Origin: Capsicum annuum
Taxonomy: Eukaryota; Streptophyta; Magnoliopsida; Solanales; Solanaceae
Assembly (NCBI RefSeq): GCF_002878395.1
Contig: NC_061118.1
Coordinates: 85,313,526 to 85,377,525 of the forward strand
DNA: 64,000 nucleotides
Direction of reading: 5' to 3'
The notes beneath the pieces are model-generated. The model searched no databases. It saw nothing but the letters and a program-made list of their open reading frames with translations, and was not told the DNA's origin. Shown here piece by piece: positions 35,230-47,200 of this stretch. A program made the position numbers and the translations under genes. Position 1 is the stretch's first letter. Every line of letters begins with the position of its first letter.

Positions 35230-36969
35230 TATACCAGTCGTATGATGTGGTGATGAGTTGGAGGATCAACTCATACCCACTTATGAGTTTTCCATAATTT
35301 TAAGCTGGGGGCATTCTAGACATTTTTCTTTTGTAAATCCATTTGATATTAAAACATCTTTTGGGGCTTCATTAACTTATTATTCTCAATCAAACACTCT
35401 TAAAATATCTCTCAAGCAAAAGGGCTAGGGTTTCATCAAGATAATCAATTAAGGCTTTCAAGGGTGGTTTCTCTTCGTCTTCCTTAGTGGCTAAGGCATG
35501 TTATTTCTCCATCATTGTTATTTTACAAATATCATGTGTTTTAATGTATGAATTTCATGATATTGTTATCGTTTTAAACAATGGTTGGGGGTTTTGGCTG
35601 TTTATGGTTGAATAATGTTTTCATGATTTAATGATGTTTCTTTTTTTGCTTTTAATATAATTTTGACATTGTGGAATTAATGGTTATGGTAAATGGATTT
35701 AGGGGTACATTGGATTCCCCCAAATTACTTGGTTATTGTTTGAAATATGTGTGCCCTCAACCTATTTGTTAAAAGGCCAATGAGAATGATTTTGTCACAT
35801 AGTTTGACTGTTATTGAAATCTTTGCATTGCATAAGAGGTAAGGGAACTTAAATTAGTTTGGTTGGTTTTAAATGGTTTTAAAAGGCCTTGATGGCCATA
35901 GTTTTGGTTTAATTGGAAACTTGATAGTCAACTTGGTTTAATAGTTTTGGTATGGCATAAAAGGATAGAATTGCAAGCTTTAATAGTGGTATGACGATAC
36001 CAATGGTTAATGTCTAATCAAAAGACTCCTTGGTAAATGGTTGAGAATGTATAAATAATTTTAATATGGGCTAAAAAAGGATCGAGTAGAAAATTCGTGG
36101 AAGGTGGGGTCCCGGAGAGACCGACGCTGAAAACTCACGTATGCATGATGTCACACTTTGTATTTTGAGAGATGTACTAGTCATCTCAGGATCTTTCTTC
36201 GGTCGTACGGCTAACACGTACTGGGTCCCTTTCAGTAGGTGGATCTAAACTCATATATCCCATGGGTGGTTTTAGGACAATCAAGCTACTAACCCAGGTT
36301 AAGATTTTAAATGCATGCTAAACCCAATTCCCTTTCCCAACACTATATATATGTATCTATTTGATTGTATATCGTTATTTACTTTGGTTTTGAATTACTG
36401 GAACTATTTTATCTTATCCATGAGTACATATTAGCATTTATTTTTCTAACCGTATTCAGACACTATATCCCCACGCAATGCAAGAACCGATCATACTACT
36501 ATTTCTCCTGCTCAGTGACTTAGATTTGGGGATAGCTTTGAGTTAGACTGAAGTGGAGATCTTTCATACTCTGGAAGGATCCATTACATGAAATGGACTT
36601 CATTTGTTTTTGTTATTACTTTGGTTTGATTTTGTCTATGGTCGAGGGCATATCCCAATCGATTGTTATTGATTCTGGATAGAGGCTTTGTTAGAATCTA
36701 TGGGCATGGATGATGTCGATTTTGGTGTCGGCCTTGATATTAGTATTGGCATTGGGATTGACACTGATTCGATAATTGATTGAGAATGTTGGATTATGAT
36801 TGTATACTTTAATTAATGTCTTAAAGTTATTCTTGTTTTATTCTGTTATATGTTCGAAGTTCATTCGACATAGGGTAAAGGGTGGCTATAATTAAGTATT
36901 AAGGGTGGTCTCCGGTGCTGGTTGGACTTAAGATGCCCGACACGGCTAGGCCCTAGTTCAGGTTATGTC
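35230..36969 (+). mobile_element. LTR C, right part, hosting element A
   Basis: A third, more divergent member of the A/F LTR superfamily. It has the AGTCGTATG words at its start, AGGGCTAGGGTTTC at 35,420, GGTATGACGATACCA at 35,986, the CACGTACTGGGTCCCTTTCAGTAGG block at 36,215, and the end GGTTATGTCA at 36,960-36,969. No primer site follows, so it is a solo or partial LTR. Confidence 0.75.
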
Positions 36970-38597
36970 ATAAAGTTTCTCTAGAACCAAGAAAAAAAAT
37001 ATATTTGCACCTTTAAGTCCATCTCAAGTTTATGAAGATCAAACATATGTGAAAGAAGCAATGAAAAATTTTGAGAGAAAAACAAATAAGAGGAGTAAGG
37101 GAGTGGTTGTTGATATTCGAATAGAAGAGAAAAGAAATTGTATTAGGTGAAGAGAATGGAATGTCAAGCGAGTAAAGAAGTAAAGAGAAAAGAAAATAGA
37201 TATGTTCATAAGAGTAAAAAGGAGAGGGGTGTTTATGAGGCGAAGAAAGAAAAATGAGTAAGTTTGAGTGAAGTTATTTATTAGTGTAACTCTCATATTT
37301 CAACTTTTCTTCTTCTAGTTGTTTTTACTACCTTGTCTTGTAGGTATTCATGAAAAATTTTGCATTGAAAAATCATCATTAGATGAGCTAATTCAAAGGT
37401 TGTTGAAACTGCATGTCCCATTGAGCAAGTGTTTGATCATGAGAAATTGAGAAGGATATAGGCAAAGAAAATTATTTTGAGTCTATTCAAGATAAGACTC
37501 ATTATAAGAAGACCAACAAAGTGGTTGTGGATCCAAAATCATTGAGAAAGAAAAAATGAGGTAATGTTGTTTCTTTTCTACACAAGATCAAGTATAGTAT
37601 GTATAATTAATTTGTTCACATTTTTTATATTCCTAGAAGACCTAAGGTCTATTTGGTTATAATGAACAACATTATTAATTATTATGTTGGTTACTTTGTT
37701 AAGTTTGAGGATAATGATATCTTACTATATAATAAGTTATTACTATAATCACTAAGTTCACTGAGAGTAAGTTGTTTTCTCTAAAATTGAGGCAGGATAA
37801 TTTTAAATATGTATTTCGCTCATTCAAATGAGGCATAATATTTATGGGGGAAGGATATGAAATATGAATGGCTTAGATGACTCTTCTTCTCTTATTCTAA
37901 TATCAAAATGATTTTTGTGTGATGGCTTATTGAAAAATATTTTTTTCTATGGAGTAAGACTTAATTTTTTAAGTTTTAGTAATTGTAAGGTTAAAAAGAT
38001 ATTTGCTACTAGTGATGAAAAATACGTGACTATTATGATATCGGTGATCAAATGCCCTTTGAACCTATTCATGAATTCTTGCTGGAAAATTTGAGAAATT
38101 ACTTGAAATTTAATAAAAAATTTATTTTGAGATTAAAAGGTTCTTTAAATCTTCTTGAAAACTCCTATTCTTATGTGAATAGGTTTTAGTAAAAAAAAAT
38201 TGAAAAGTGTAATTGAGGATGTTTGACTATATAATAAAAGTGTTCAATTTAGTACATATCTTATAAACCTTGTGTTGTCTTTATCAAGTTCATTGAATTA
38301 CTTTATTGATAGAACTAAATTGGAGATACACATATCATTTTCTACGTCATCAATATGAAAATCTTGTTGTGCTCATACATGGAAGAGAATTTTTTGTTGG
38401 GATGATGTTGTCTATATGCTATATAAGAGTGTATTTATACATGTTAGGATTGATTGAGTTAAATGGACCACATGGTCTCTATCTTGTGTTATTTCTATCA
38501 TTGTAGTTTACAAGTTGTGGATGTTGTTTTCTATCGTATGTCTTCTTGATTTTGCGAGATCCAAAATCGAGGACAAATGATTTTCAAAAGAGAAAAA
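36970..38597 (+). pseudogene. Faint gypsy internal remnant
   Basis: Translation near 37,000 reads PLSPSQVYEDQTYVKEAMK followed by a lysine/arginine-rich stretch, like the linker after gag in some gypsy elements. Just before 38,598 an acidic tail-like text and a purine run (CAAAAGAGAAAAATGA) precede an LTR-like start. Most pol motifs are missing. The identification is tentative; the minus-strand phenylalanine-rich frame at 37,039 is noise. Confidence 0.3.
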
Positions 38598-39330
38598 TGA
38601 TAGCATCCGACCTGGCACACTTGAATTAAGGTGGACTGACTTTAATGTGAAATCAAGAAGATGGTTATGATGAAAGAAGATCCCAAGAATTAGTCCACGA
38701 ATTATGAAAAAACATGGGTTAAGTGCTACACATATTTCATGATTCAAGTACAAGCTCAAACGGAAGAAGATTGAACCCATATGATTTTCGATTAAATTTG
38801 AAAAATTTCCAAATTCCCTTAGGGGAGAATTTTTAATATTGTTTTTACATGCTTTCCTAGTTACTAATTTAACATTTTCTATTTAGGTTTTTCTATTTAT
38901 TTCATAAAAGTAGAATTTGAAACTCATGCTATTTGGGATAGATTCTTTTATATATATATAGATAGATAGATAAATTTTATATTTTTATGAATAAGAGCAT
39001 AATAATTAATATTTTTTGAGAGGTTTCTCTTCTTTACACCTTTATATGATGACTATAGATTTATCTTACAACCTTATAAGAATGACTTTAGGGGGTAAGA
39101 TTAATTTTTAACTTGATATTTTTAATTTCTATTAAAGAATTAAAGAAGGTGATTAGTCTTATACTAATTATTCTTCCTAATTTCTTCAAAATAGAGGTCC
39201 AGATCACTTTCGATCTAAGCTCTTAAATTGACTTTATTAAAATCATAATCAATCTTAATCCTCTAAGATCAATTAGAGTTTTAAGCACTTAATCTCGAAA
39301 TTGAAAATTTCATTCTCAAATTTCACATAT
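38598..39330 (+). mobile_element. Possible LTR after the 38.6 kb purine tract
   Basis: It starts TGATAGCATCCGACC after the purine run. It contains a TATA/GATA-rich stretch at 38,950-38,975 and a leader-like TTTGAGAGGTTTCTCTTC. No second copy exists in the window to confirm it, and its end is unclear. Confidence 0.3.
38950..38975. repeat. TA/GATA microsatellite
   Basis: A short (TA)n run continues into (GATA)3. Confidence 0.9.
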
Positions 39331-40355
39331 CTTTAATTTCTTATTTTTAATCATAATATTTTTGCTTCCTCATTATTTTCTTTTTTCAAGTAACTCAATT
39401 CTTATCACGAAGCCCCAAGTATAAATTCTTGTATTTTCAATCAGCCCAGTCTTGAGTTGATAACTGACCCAACAAAGTGTTGGAGCTTCAAGATGAAAGG
39501 ATTTAAGGGACAATAATTTGAAAGAAGGTAGTAAATTGATAGGGTAAAAAATCACCCTGGTAAAGAAATGTCTTTATGTTTATTTTCATTTTCTAGTAGA
39601 GGAAACATTTCCAATTGAATTAGCGACCGACACATTTAAAGTCAATACAGACTAACATAGATGAAGTTCATACAGACTAACATAGATGAAGTTTCTGGAT
39701 ATCACTGTAACATCATATGGGCTACTGAAAACATGATATAGGACTACAGGAGTAACAACAATAACTTAGTTGTACAAATGTATTAATAAATAATCAATAT
39801 AAGCAATGATGCAAACAGGTTTTGATTTGTTCGCAAGGATTGAGCCATAACTTTAAACTATGCTCCTACCCGCATCACAATTCATCACATAGACCATATC
39901 CTGATGTGTTGATGATTTCGAGCTACATGAGTTGCTTCATACATGAACTCGCACATACACAAATTAAATTCTTAGTGAAATGCATTAAGGTACACAAATC
40001 TTAATTTTTTCTCATTTTTCCCATCCCTATCATCCCAACAACATATAATACAAGCATTCACTATCAAGGGAAATTATTTTTTTCTTAAATTGCAAATGAA
40101 CGATCTCGACTTTACAACATAGGTCAAATTTCAGGCCTTTCAAAGTAGTTAATGAAGGACATTCACCTACTATTCTTTTCTAGTTGATAAGGTCTTCTTA
40201 TCTATCAGAGATTTATTCGAGAGATTTATGATTGAATTAGCAATAAATTTGGCACTGGATTTCATGTAACCGCTTGAAACGTAATTAAAAGATATCAGTT
40301 AATGGCAACATATGGCACAATTCCACCAAAATTATTGTAAATGTCATGGTGCAAT
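39331..40355. other. Non-coding gap before copia element D
   Basis: No gene recognised. It contains one small tandem duplication (39,645-39,694). Confidence 0.5.
39645..39694. repeat. 25-bp tandem duplication
   Basis: Two adjacent copies of a 25-base unit starting ATACAGACTAACATAG, differing only in the last base. Confidence 0.93.
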
Positions 40356-40703
40356 TGTTAAAAATTGCTTTAAGGAATAATGTACGTGACTTATTTTTTT
40401 GTTTTTCTTCATCTTTTTTACATACAACTCTTAGTCAAATTGAAATTTTTATTTTTGATAGGAAATTAATTAGTTGTTTCTGTTATTTTTTATAGCAAAT
40501 AGGTTATTTTTTATGATAATTTTAACCTATTTTTAGTTATAATAGCAAATATTTAAGTTAGAATTACTAATCAATAAAATATGCAGCTTACCATTAGAAT
40601 AAAAGAACTTCTCTGCATCTCTTCTCTTCTAACCCATCTCTGTTTTCAGCCGCTAAGTTCTTATCTCTCCTTGCTACGTTATTTTATAGTATTAAAATTA
40701 ACA
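40356..40703 (+). mobile_element. Copia element D, 5' LTR
   Basis: TGTTAAAAATTGC...AATTAACA, 348 bp. Homologous to 42,371-42,715 and to E's LTR at 8,893-9,201. Confidence 0.9.
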
Positions 40704-40705
40704 AT

Positions 40706-40717
40706 TGGTATCAAATC
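40706..40717 (+). other. Primer binding site of copia D
   Basis: TGGTATCAAATC, a decayed tRNA-Met site, two bases after the LTR. Confidence 0.8.
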
Positions 40718-40748
40718 TATTTTTCTTGAGGGACATTTGAGTGAAGAG

Positions 40749-41530
40749 ATGAATTCTGAAAATAGTTTTTAAAGAATAGTTCTACTTATTTTTTGTGGTG
40801 AAAATTATCAATTATGGACTGTAAGAATGGAAACTTACCGGGTGATCTTTGGAAAGTTATGGAAGAGGATTATGAAATTAATCTTCTATCAAATAATTCC
40901 ACCATATCCTAATCAAGAGACACAAGGATAAGAAAACCGTAAAGTCTAAGGTGGAGGCAACTCTGTTTGCCTCTGTTTCAACAACTATTTTTAGAAAAAT
41001 TATGTCTCACATTACCAAAAGAAATTTGAGATTATTTGAAGAAAGAATATGCTGGAGATAAAAGAATCTAAGGAGTGCAAGTACTGAATTTAATATGAGA
41101 ATTTGAATTATAGAGAATGAAAGACTATGAGACAGTCAAGGAATACTCGAACAGATTACTTGGCATTGTTAACAAGGTATGATTACTATACACTGGATTT
41201 AAGTATTCAAGAATTGTTGAAAAAAAATTTATTACAGTACTCGAAAGATATGAAGCATGTATAACTACCTTGAAAAATATACAAGATATGTCTAAGATTA
41301 CTTTGGCAAGTTGTTAAATACTTTTCGAACACTGAAACAAAGAAAACCTATGAGGCAAGATGATATCGTTGATGAAGCCTTAATAGCCAGTCACAAAACT
41401 CAAAGAAAGGTAAAAAAAAAATTAAAAATTACTCACCTTATGAGCACTATGATAATGACATCCACCATATAGATGTTGTAAAAGGCCTGACGCAAAGTGC
41501 AGCAAGCACAATCAGCTTATTCATAAAACA
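40749..41530 (+). pseudogene. Copia D gag, broken
   Basis: The start ATG is at 40,749 (MNSEN..), parallel to E's. Readable pieces include VKEYSEQ-like text near 41,140, ITTLKNIQDMSKITLA near 41,270, and zinc-knuckle remnants near 41,440-41,530 (first knuckle damaged, second CSKHNQLIHKTVICK with one cysteine changed). Stops and frameshifts are frequent, including tandem A-run slippage near 41,405-41,420. It is closely similar in layout to E gag. Confidence 0.82.
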
Positions 41531-41935
41531 GTGATTTGCAAAAATATGTTTGAAAACCATAAATTAGATGCACATGTGGTCATTGAAGAACAAGAAGACC
41601 ATCTTTTTGTTCCAACATGTATCACAAGTAAGGTTTCAACAACTTTTTTGTTGATTGATAGCGGTTGCACCAACCATATGACTTATAACAAGAGTTTATT
41701 TAAAGAATTAAGTCCTACTAAAATATCCAAAGTTAGGATAAAAATGATGACCAGATTCACATCGAAGGAAAAGGAATTGTTGTCATCAAATCAAGTTCAG
41801 GTAATAAATCTATTTCAGATACTTTTTATGTAGCTGATATTAATCAAAACTTGTTGAGTATTTGCCAGTTAGTAAAAAAGGATACAAAGAATCCTTTTAA
41901 GGATAATCATTGTTTCATCAATGATGGTGCAGAAA
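41531..41935 (+). pseudogene. Copia D protease remnant
   Basis: A 100-codon open frame contains LLIDSGCTNHMTYNKSLFKE with the retropepsin DSG triad at 41,657-41,665. It continues as a degraded QNLLSICQLV text to about 41,930. Downstream integrase and RT are gone. Confidence 0.85.
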
Positions 41936-42059
41936 AAAATTTAGAACATTAAAATAAGAGGTAAACATCTCTCATTTGATCCAATGATAGATGTTTTTGT
42001 AGAACATGAAAAAGATCATAGGCTGAAAAATTACAAGATGACCTTCCAACTGAAAAAAC

Positions 42060-42370
42060 ACAAGCAAAATATGGACCTCCTAGGTTTAAAGGAGCTTTCA
42101 TATTCCTAAAGGAATTGAAGCAACCGAGAAGTTAACTATGTTTCAGAAAAATAAAATGGATACGTTTAAATTCAAGATACAAATGAAGTAGGAAGACATG
42201 CCAAAAGGATTAAGTTGTCAAGAGTTGCATTCAAGATGAGAAGTGAATTTAGTTCACTACACGCCTAAAGATGAATCTGCAGATTTACTCACAAAACCAC
42301 TTTCAGTTATCAAGTGTGGAGATTTCAAGACAGAATACCAAAATTTTTCAATTCCTAAAGCAAGATGAAG
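42060..42370 (+). pseudogene. Copia D polyprotein C-terminus after internal deletion
   Basis: HYTPKDESADLLTKPL at 42,255-42,302 is the conserved end of the copia RNase H domain (usually ADIFTKPL), followed by CGDFKTEYQNF and the 3' LTR. Some 3 kb of integrase, RT and most of RNase H found in a normal copia element are missing between 41,935 and here. The text from 41,940 to 42,240 is not clearly assignable. Confidence 0.75.
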
Positions 42371-42715
42371 TATCAAAAAATGCTTCAAGGAATAATGCAC
42401 GTGATTTGTTTTTTATTTTTCCCCAGCTGTTTTACATACAACTCCTAGTCAAATTAGGGTTTCTATTTTCATAAGAAATTGATTAGTTGTTTAATTTATT
42501 TTTGGTAGCAAATAGGTTTCCTTATAATGGTAAGTTTAACCTATTTTTAGTTGTAATAGCGACTATTTAAGTTAGGAGTTGGTGATCAATAAAATACGTA
42601 GTTTTACCAAAAAAAAAATTCTTTGCTTCTCCTCTTTTAACTCATCTTTGTTTTCAACCGCTTAGTTCTTGGCTCTCGTTGCTATTTATTTTTAACAGTA
42701 TTAAAACCAAAAACA
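42371..42715 (+). mobile_element. Copia element D, 3' LTR
   Basis: A 345-bp match to the 5' LTR; the first bases have decayed to TATCAAAAAATGC. It ends AAAAACA. No clear 5-bp target duplication was found (GCAAT before, ATAAC after). Copia D spans about 2.36 kb in all. Confidence 0.88.
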
Positions 42716-42737
42716 ATAACATGAAATAGGTTCAAAC

Positions 42738-42825
42738 CTGACGTGAGCATGATAAAGGAGATGTTTCTCTCTCGAGCATACCTGAAAACTTTTTCATCCC
42801 TTCTAGCAATGCCATCAGGACTGAT
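42738..42825 (-). pseudogene. Exon of a class IV histone deacetylase-like gene (HDA2/HDAC11 type)
   Basis: The minus strand encodes ISPDGIARRDEKVFRYA followed by RERNISFIMLTSG. This closely resembles the block near the C-terminus of plant HDA2 and animal HDAC11 (ISPxGIxxRDExVFR...xxMxTSGG), zinc-dependent lysine deacetylases; the comparison is from memory. The block is bounded by GTGCAG just upstream and by G|GTTTGA just downstream, giving an 88-base exon ending in phase 1, as expected in TSG|G. No neighbouring exon could be found. Copia D's 3' LTR starts 22 bases downstream, so the next intron is cut. It is a captured or orphaned exon, or part of a gene running outside the readable region. 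Confidence 0.7.
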
Positions 42826-44239
42826 CTGCACGGGCATGTATGTAAATAATAATGACAGTACATTCAAATGATTTGGTATAAACTCAAAGACTCTCCCTTC
42901 TTTTTGGCATATAAATAAAAGGCCACCATAGTCCGCAACTGAATGAGTAATATATCTGGTAGCTCCATTCATACACTATTTTCTGACTCTCCAAAAGGTT
43001 GTCCCACCCATGTCAGATTCTCCAAAAAAATGCACTACTTTGAAGGATCGTAACCCACACCCAATGATATTTTGAAGAGTCCATGCAACATAGTTCATAG
43101 AGAAACTGAAACTGCTTCAATAAAACCGAATAGTATTCCTACAAATTCAAGGCACCTATATTTGTCTACGTAACAAATTTGAGAAGAGACGAAAGTATTA
43201 TTTATATTTTACCTTTTTGTGACCAAGTTCTCCTAAAATTCAAAGATGTTAATCCTCTACGGCCCAGCCTATATAAAAAGGCTGGAGCAATATCAATTGT
43301 ACTTTATATGACACACTTTCTATTATGAGACATGCTAAAACGTTTACTATGATTTAATAATTTTATTTATTATAGTTCGTAAGTATTACGAACCCAAATT
43401 CATTTAATTAATCAAATATAAACATCAATGTTATGACTTCTCCACCAAACTAATAACCAATCACTCAACCATCTTCCTTCACTACTCATATACAAGTCAA
43501 TCTAATATTTAAAATTCACGTCCAGTAATGATATCAGGTAAAACTTAGAAGGAATGTACTGTATGTATGTTCCATAATTCAGTTCTAGTGTCTTATGGTT
43601 GGAGCCGAATTGGGATCTCTCATCTTCAAGCTCCCTTTCAAGAAAGATATATGATCCTTGTATATTTTGATTAGACTGGAAAAAGATTACACTCTTACAT
43701 CCCAAACTATATGATAATTTTCTTGTGATAAATACTCTACATATTGGTTGATAAAAAATCCTTAAAATATTGTAAGCTTGTAATAATTATAAGATCTATA
43801 GTTCCATCTCCTATGTAGCTTGTCACAGAAAGAAGCACGGCCTTCTGAACGTCAGACATGCAAGTTGCATATAGCTTGTTTTCTGCCGACGATTCTTACC
43901 TTCAACTTGCCAAGTGGATTCCCGTCCAATGTATCAATCCCAGAGGTACTGTCCATTCAGTTTGGAGTCGACTATATTTACGTTATCTCTTCTCCTATAT
44001 TTATCCCTATTACACTCCATTAGATTTTTCACTACAATATAATTTTCTTCAATGCATGTACATAGAATAAAGTTAATAATCATTTTTCAATCACCATCAA
44101 ACTTGCATAATTTAAGGCTCTCTATCTCATATCCTCGTGATTTACTAGGACCAACTGCCAATCCATTCCAAATACTGGCTAATTCGCTAGTCGCCACATT
44201 CAACTTCATTCCTCTCAAACAAAATCCTAGCTCAGCAAG
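42826..44239. other. Possibly single-copy sequence next to the deacetylase exon
   Basis: No repeat copy in the window and no clear protein domain. Minus-strand frames at 42,830-42,972 and 43,502-43,705 have near-normal amino-acid make-up but match nothing I recognise. The first is the presumed intron joined to the exon. Confidence 0.35.
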
Positions 44240-46095
44240 CTTTCTCCTCAAGCAACTCAAATTCCTCCATTAATCTTCCAAGGAAACTCAAGATTTGGAA
44301 TCCTCAAGTCAAGAACTAAAAGAATTCATCTCCAAAGCATCAATAGAGATCCAACATTCAAGTATTAACAACTATATCATCAATTAAGGCATGTGGGGTT
44401 CAAACAAGGATAATTCTTTCATCCTTGTGCCCAAAACTTTATTTAAATACAAACTTTCTGGATTATATATGATTTTCCATAAATTTCAAGTTAGCGCTTA
44501 TACCCATTATCATTATTTGCAAGATTATGAGATTTCCTATGATTTAGAAGTTGAATTACATGATTATGTTTATGTTTTCATGTATATTACCGAAATTTCC
44601 AGATTTTGAGTTGATTTATCAATAATCATACTATCAAGCATGAACATTTTTATGATTTAACCTAAGATTGATGCATGGGTTATTTATCCCAAGGTTGAAT
44701 GTGCTTACTTCAAGAAAGATGATGCTTTAAGCTTCTTGTGAACATATTATTTTCAGATTTTTAGAAAAAGCTTTGATCTTTGATCATCAGTTTAACTATG
44801 GAATCCACTTTACAGAATTTAGATTAGCTTTATTCATAGATTTAAAAAGATAAATACATATTTGGTTTTACATAAACCCTTATGCTAGTTTTAAAAGTGG
44901 ATTTCCAACATAATAAGCATAGCAAATAATAAGGGAGTATTATTTAGCACCGAATGGAAATTGTGGGTTTGGCGCATCCTACTTCCACAGAACTAGGCAA
45001 CTAATGTAGGTATAAGTTATCAGATTATCCACACTTCTAAATGGATGATAGTTACAGATGTGATTACTTAGCTCAAGTTATACTCCTTGGCAAGAGTATG
45101 ACACCGCTCCCCAACGTGAGGTTTTTTCCTTAGGAGGATGAGACGTTGAACTCTATGTTAGCTTATATAGTTTATGTCAGTTAAGAGAACCTCCCTTCAG
45201 ATAAACTAATTTCCTTAAATCCCTAAGATGAAGTATTTTCCAGATTTTAGAAACTAAGTGTAAAGGCTCACAAACTTATTCAGACATTATTTTACTTAAG
45301 ATTTCAGTTACAGAATTACAGCTTTTAGTTCTCAGACATAAAAGGTGAGCCCTTTTTTACTTAGCCTATATGGTTTGAGAATAAGAAAAGAATACAGATT
45401 TCAGAACTAAGTGTAATGGCTCACAAGATTTAGACTATATGTTTTATTATTCATGATTTGACTTTCAGTTTCCAGATTACTCAAGATTACGTAAATTATT
45501 TACATTTAGCATGCATGATGTTTTCTATAAACTGTGATGATATTGTTTACTTATTGCATGCACCCCCATTACTCATTACATCATTAAAGTACTGATCCAC
45601 ATATACGTCTATGTGCTACATTGTCTTATAATATAGGTTTATGTGCTCAGTCTCAGCAGCGAGAGTAATTTTCAAGCATCTCATCTACATCCCTGCGGTT
45701 GGTAAGTCCTCTTAGTCCGGGGACTTAGCTATTCAGATTTCCAGTTGCTAGTAAATATTTTTATTATTCTTTTCAGACTGTCTAAGTCAACTGGGGCCTG
45801 TCCTAGTGGCTCTTTAGGTTCAATTAGTAGAGGTTTGTTGGACTACTAGATTCAGTCTTAGATTTCAGATGTCGTATTTAGATCGTTCAGTATTTTTCCT
45901 ATCAAATTGATGTGATCAGTATTTTCAGATATACTCAAACTTTTCAGATGGTTTTCCGTATTTGTCAGTATCATATATTCATATTTCCCTATTTTGAGAT
46001 TCAGAGTTAGTAGAAGGCAGACAGGGTTATCTCAGGACTACTTGTAGTTCAGAGCACCGTGTGGCATCCTGGGAACCAGATTTTGGGGCATTACA
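44240..46095 (+). mobile_element. Gypsy LTR fragment G
   Basis: Non-coding. It has a leader-like CCTCAAGCAACTCAAATTCC segment, a CTCAGTCTCAGCAGCG block (45,647) and the end ...CCGTGTGGCATCCTGGG, then TTTTGGGGCATTACA at 46,081-46,095, typical of Solanaceae gypsy LTR 3' ends (recall). It is followed not by a primer site but directly by F's gag. The left boundary is not defined. Confidence 0.55.
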
Positions 46096-46106
46096 TGCAT
46101 CCTACT

Positions 46107-47200
46107 TTTAGGGTTTATCTTTGATCTCATAGTCCTATCCCTAATAGGTCCGGAGTTCCACCAGTTGCTACTAGTCCTTCTCAAGATGAGGTGACTAATG
46201 CAGAATTCCATCAATCTATTCATGTTATTGTGAAACTGGTTGCTGCTTAGGCTGAGCAGGATGTGTCTGGTGCTCTTAACTACTGTGGCCACAAATATTA
46301 GACAATTTATGAAGATGAGTCATCCCACTTTTTCTGGAGTGAAGGTATAGGAGGATCTATAAGGCTTTTTAGATAAAATAGAGAAAATATTTTAGGCGAT
46401 GCAGGTTGCTAATATGGATGGGTTAAAATTTGTATCTTATCAGCTCAAAGAGGTTACACATTAGTGGTATGATGAGTGGGATAGGGATAGAGGAGATGTG
46501 GGGGAGTCATCCTTATGGGATGCCTTCTCTGGTATTTTTCTGGATTGTTTCTTTCCCCTAGAGTTGAGAGAAGCAAAGATAGAGAATTTTATGTGCCTCA
46601 AGAAGGGGAGAATGTTTGTTAAGGAATATACCTTGAAGTTTCACCAGTTATCAAGGTATTCTCCTAATTTAGTGGCTGACATGCAAGCTGGAATGAGGAA
46701 TTTTGCTTTTGGGTTGAATCAAGATTTGATTTTAGAGAGCAAGATGGACTTGCTGATTAAGTATATGGACATCTCTAGGTTGACTATTCATATGTAGCTG
46801 GTTGAGGATGAAAAGAGGAAGAAAGTGGAGTTTAGGGATAGGCAGGGTAAAAGGAGCAGGTTTTTTTACCAGGGAGGCGCTCAGTCTCAGGGTAGTCAAG
46901 ATGGTGGCAAATTGCAGAAAAAGAAGTGGGGGATTTTTGGTTCCTACTCTTTTGCAAGTGCTTCTTATCACTCGAGCGATAGGCGTCATCATATTGGTGA
47001 TAATTTCTGAGCGTAGAGTGTCCAACCTTAGGCAAGTAGAGGTCAGTCAGTTTGTTCATGCCCTCTGTGTCAGTTTCGTGGTCATCCTCATTGGTGTTAT
47101 TATAATAAAAGAAGGGAAAAATCCTTCAAGTATGGATAGGCAGGCCATCGGCTCAGGGACTGTCCGTTTAATAAGGTTGCTACAGGGGCAAATAAGGTTC
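46107..47200 (+). pseudogene. Gypsy F gag, 5'-truncated and broken
   Basis: It picks up at the point matching A's gag position 20,198; the start codon and about 27 codons are missing and replaced by LTR G. The core reads QFMKMSHPTFSGVKV, YQLKEVTH.WYDEWDRDRG, FFPLELREAKIENFMCLKKG, VKEYTLKFHQLSRYSPNLVADM and then DQ-type basic tail. The zinc knuckle at about 47,125-47,165 has lost its first cysteines (SFKYG.AGHRLRDCP). The 99-codon frame at 46,498 is the longest true piece. Confidence 0.87.

Noticed and set aside
37039..37296. Minus-strand phenylalanine/leucine-rich frame that looks like a membrane protein
   Set aside because: It is the reverse of a purine-rich GAGAAAAG stretch; low complexity, no start context, no homolog.
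42716..42720. Target-site duplication for copia D
   Set aside because: GCAAT before the 5' LTR and ATAAC after the 3' LTR do not match.
43502..43705. 67-codon minus-strand frame as a further deacetylase exon
   Set aside because: Its sequence does not resemble any part of HDA2/HDAC11 that I know, and there is no splice-bounded match.
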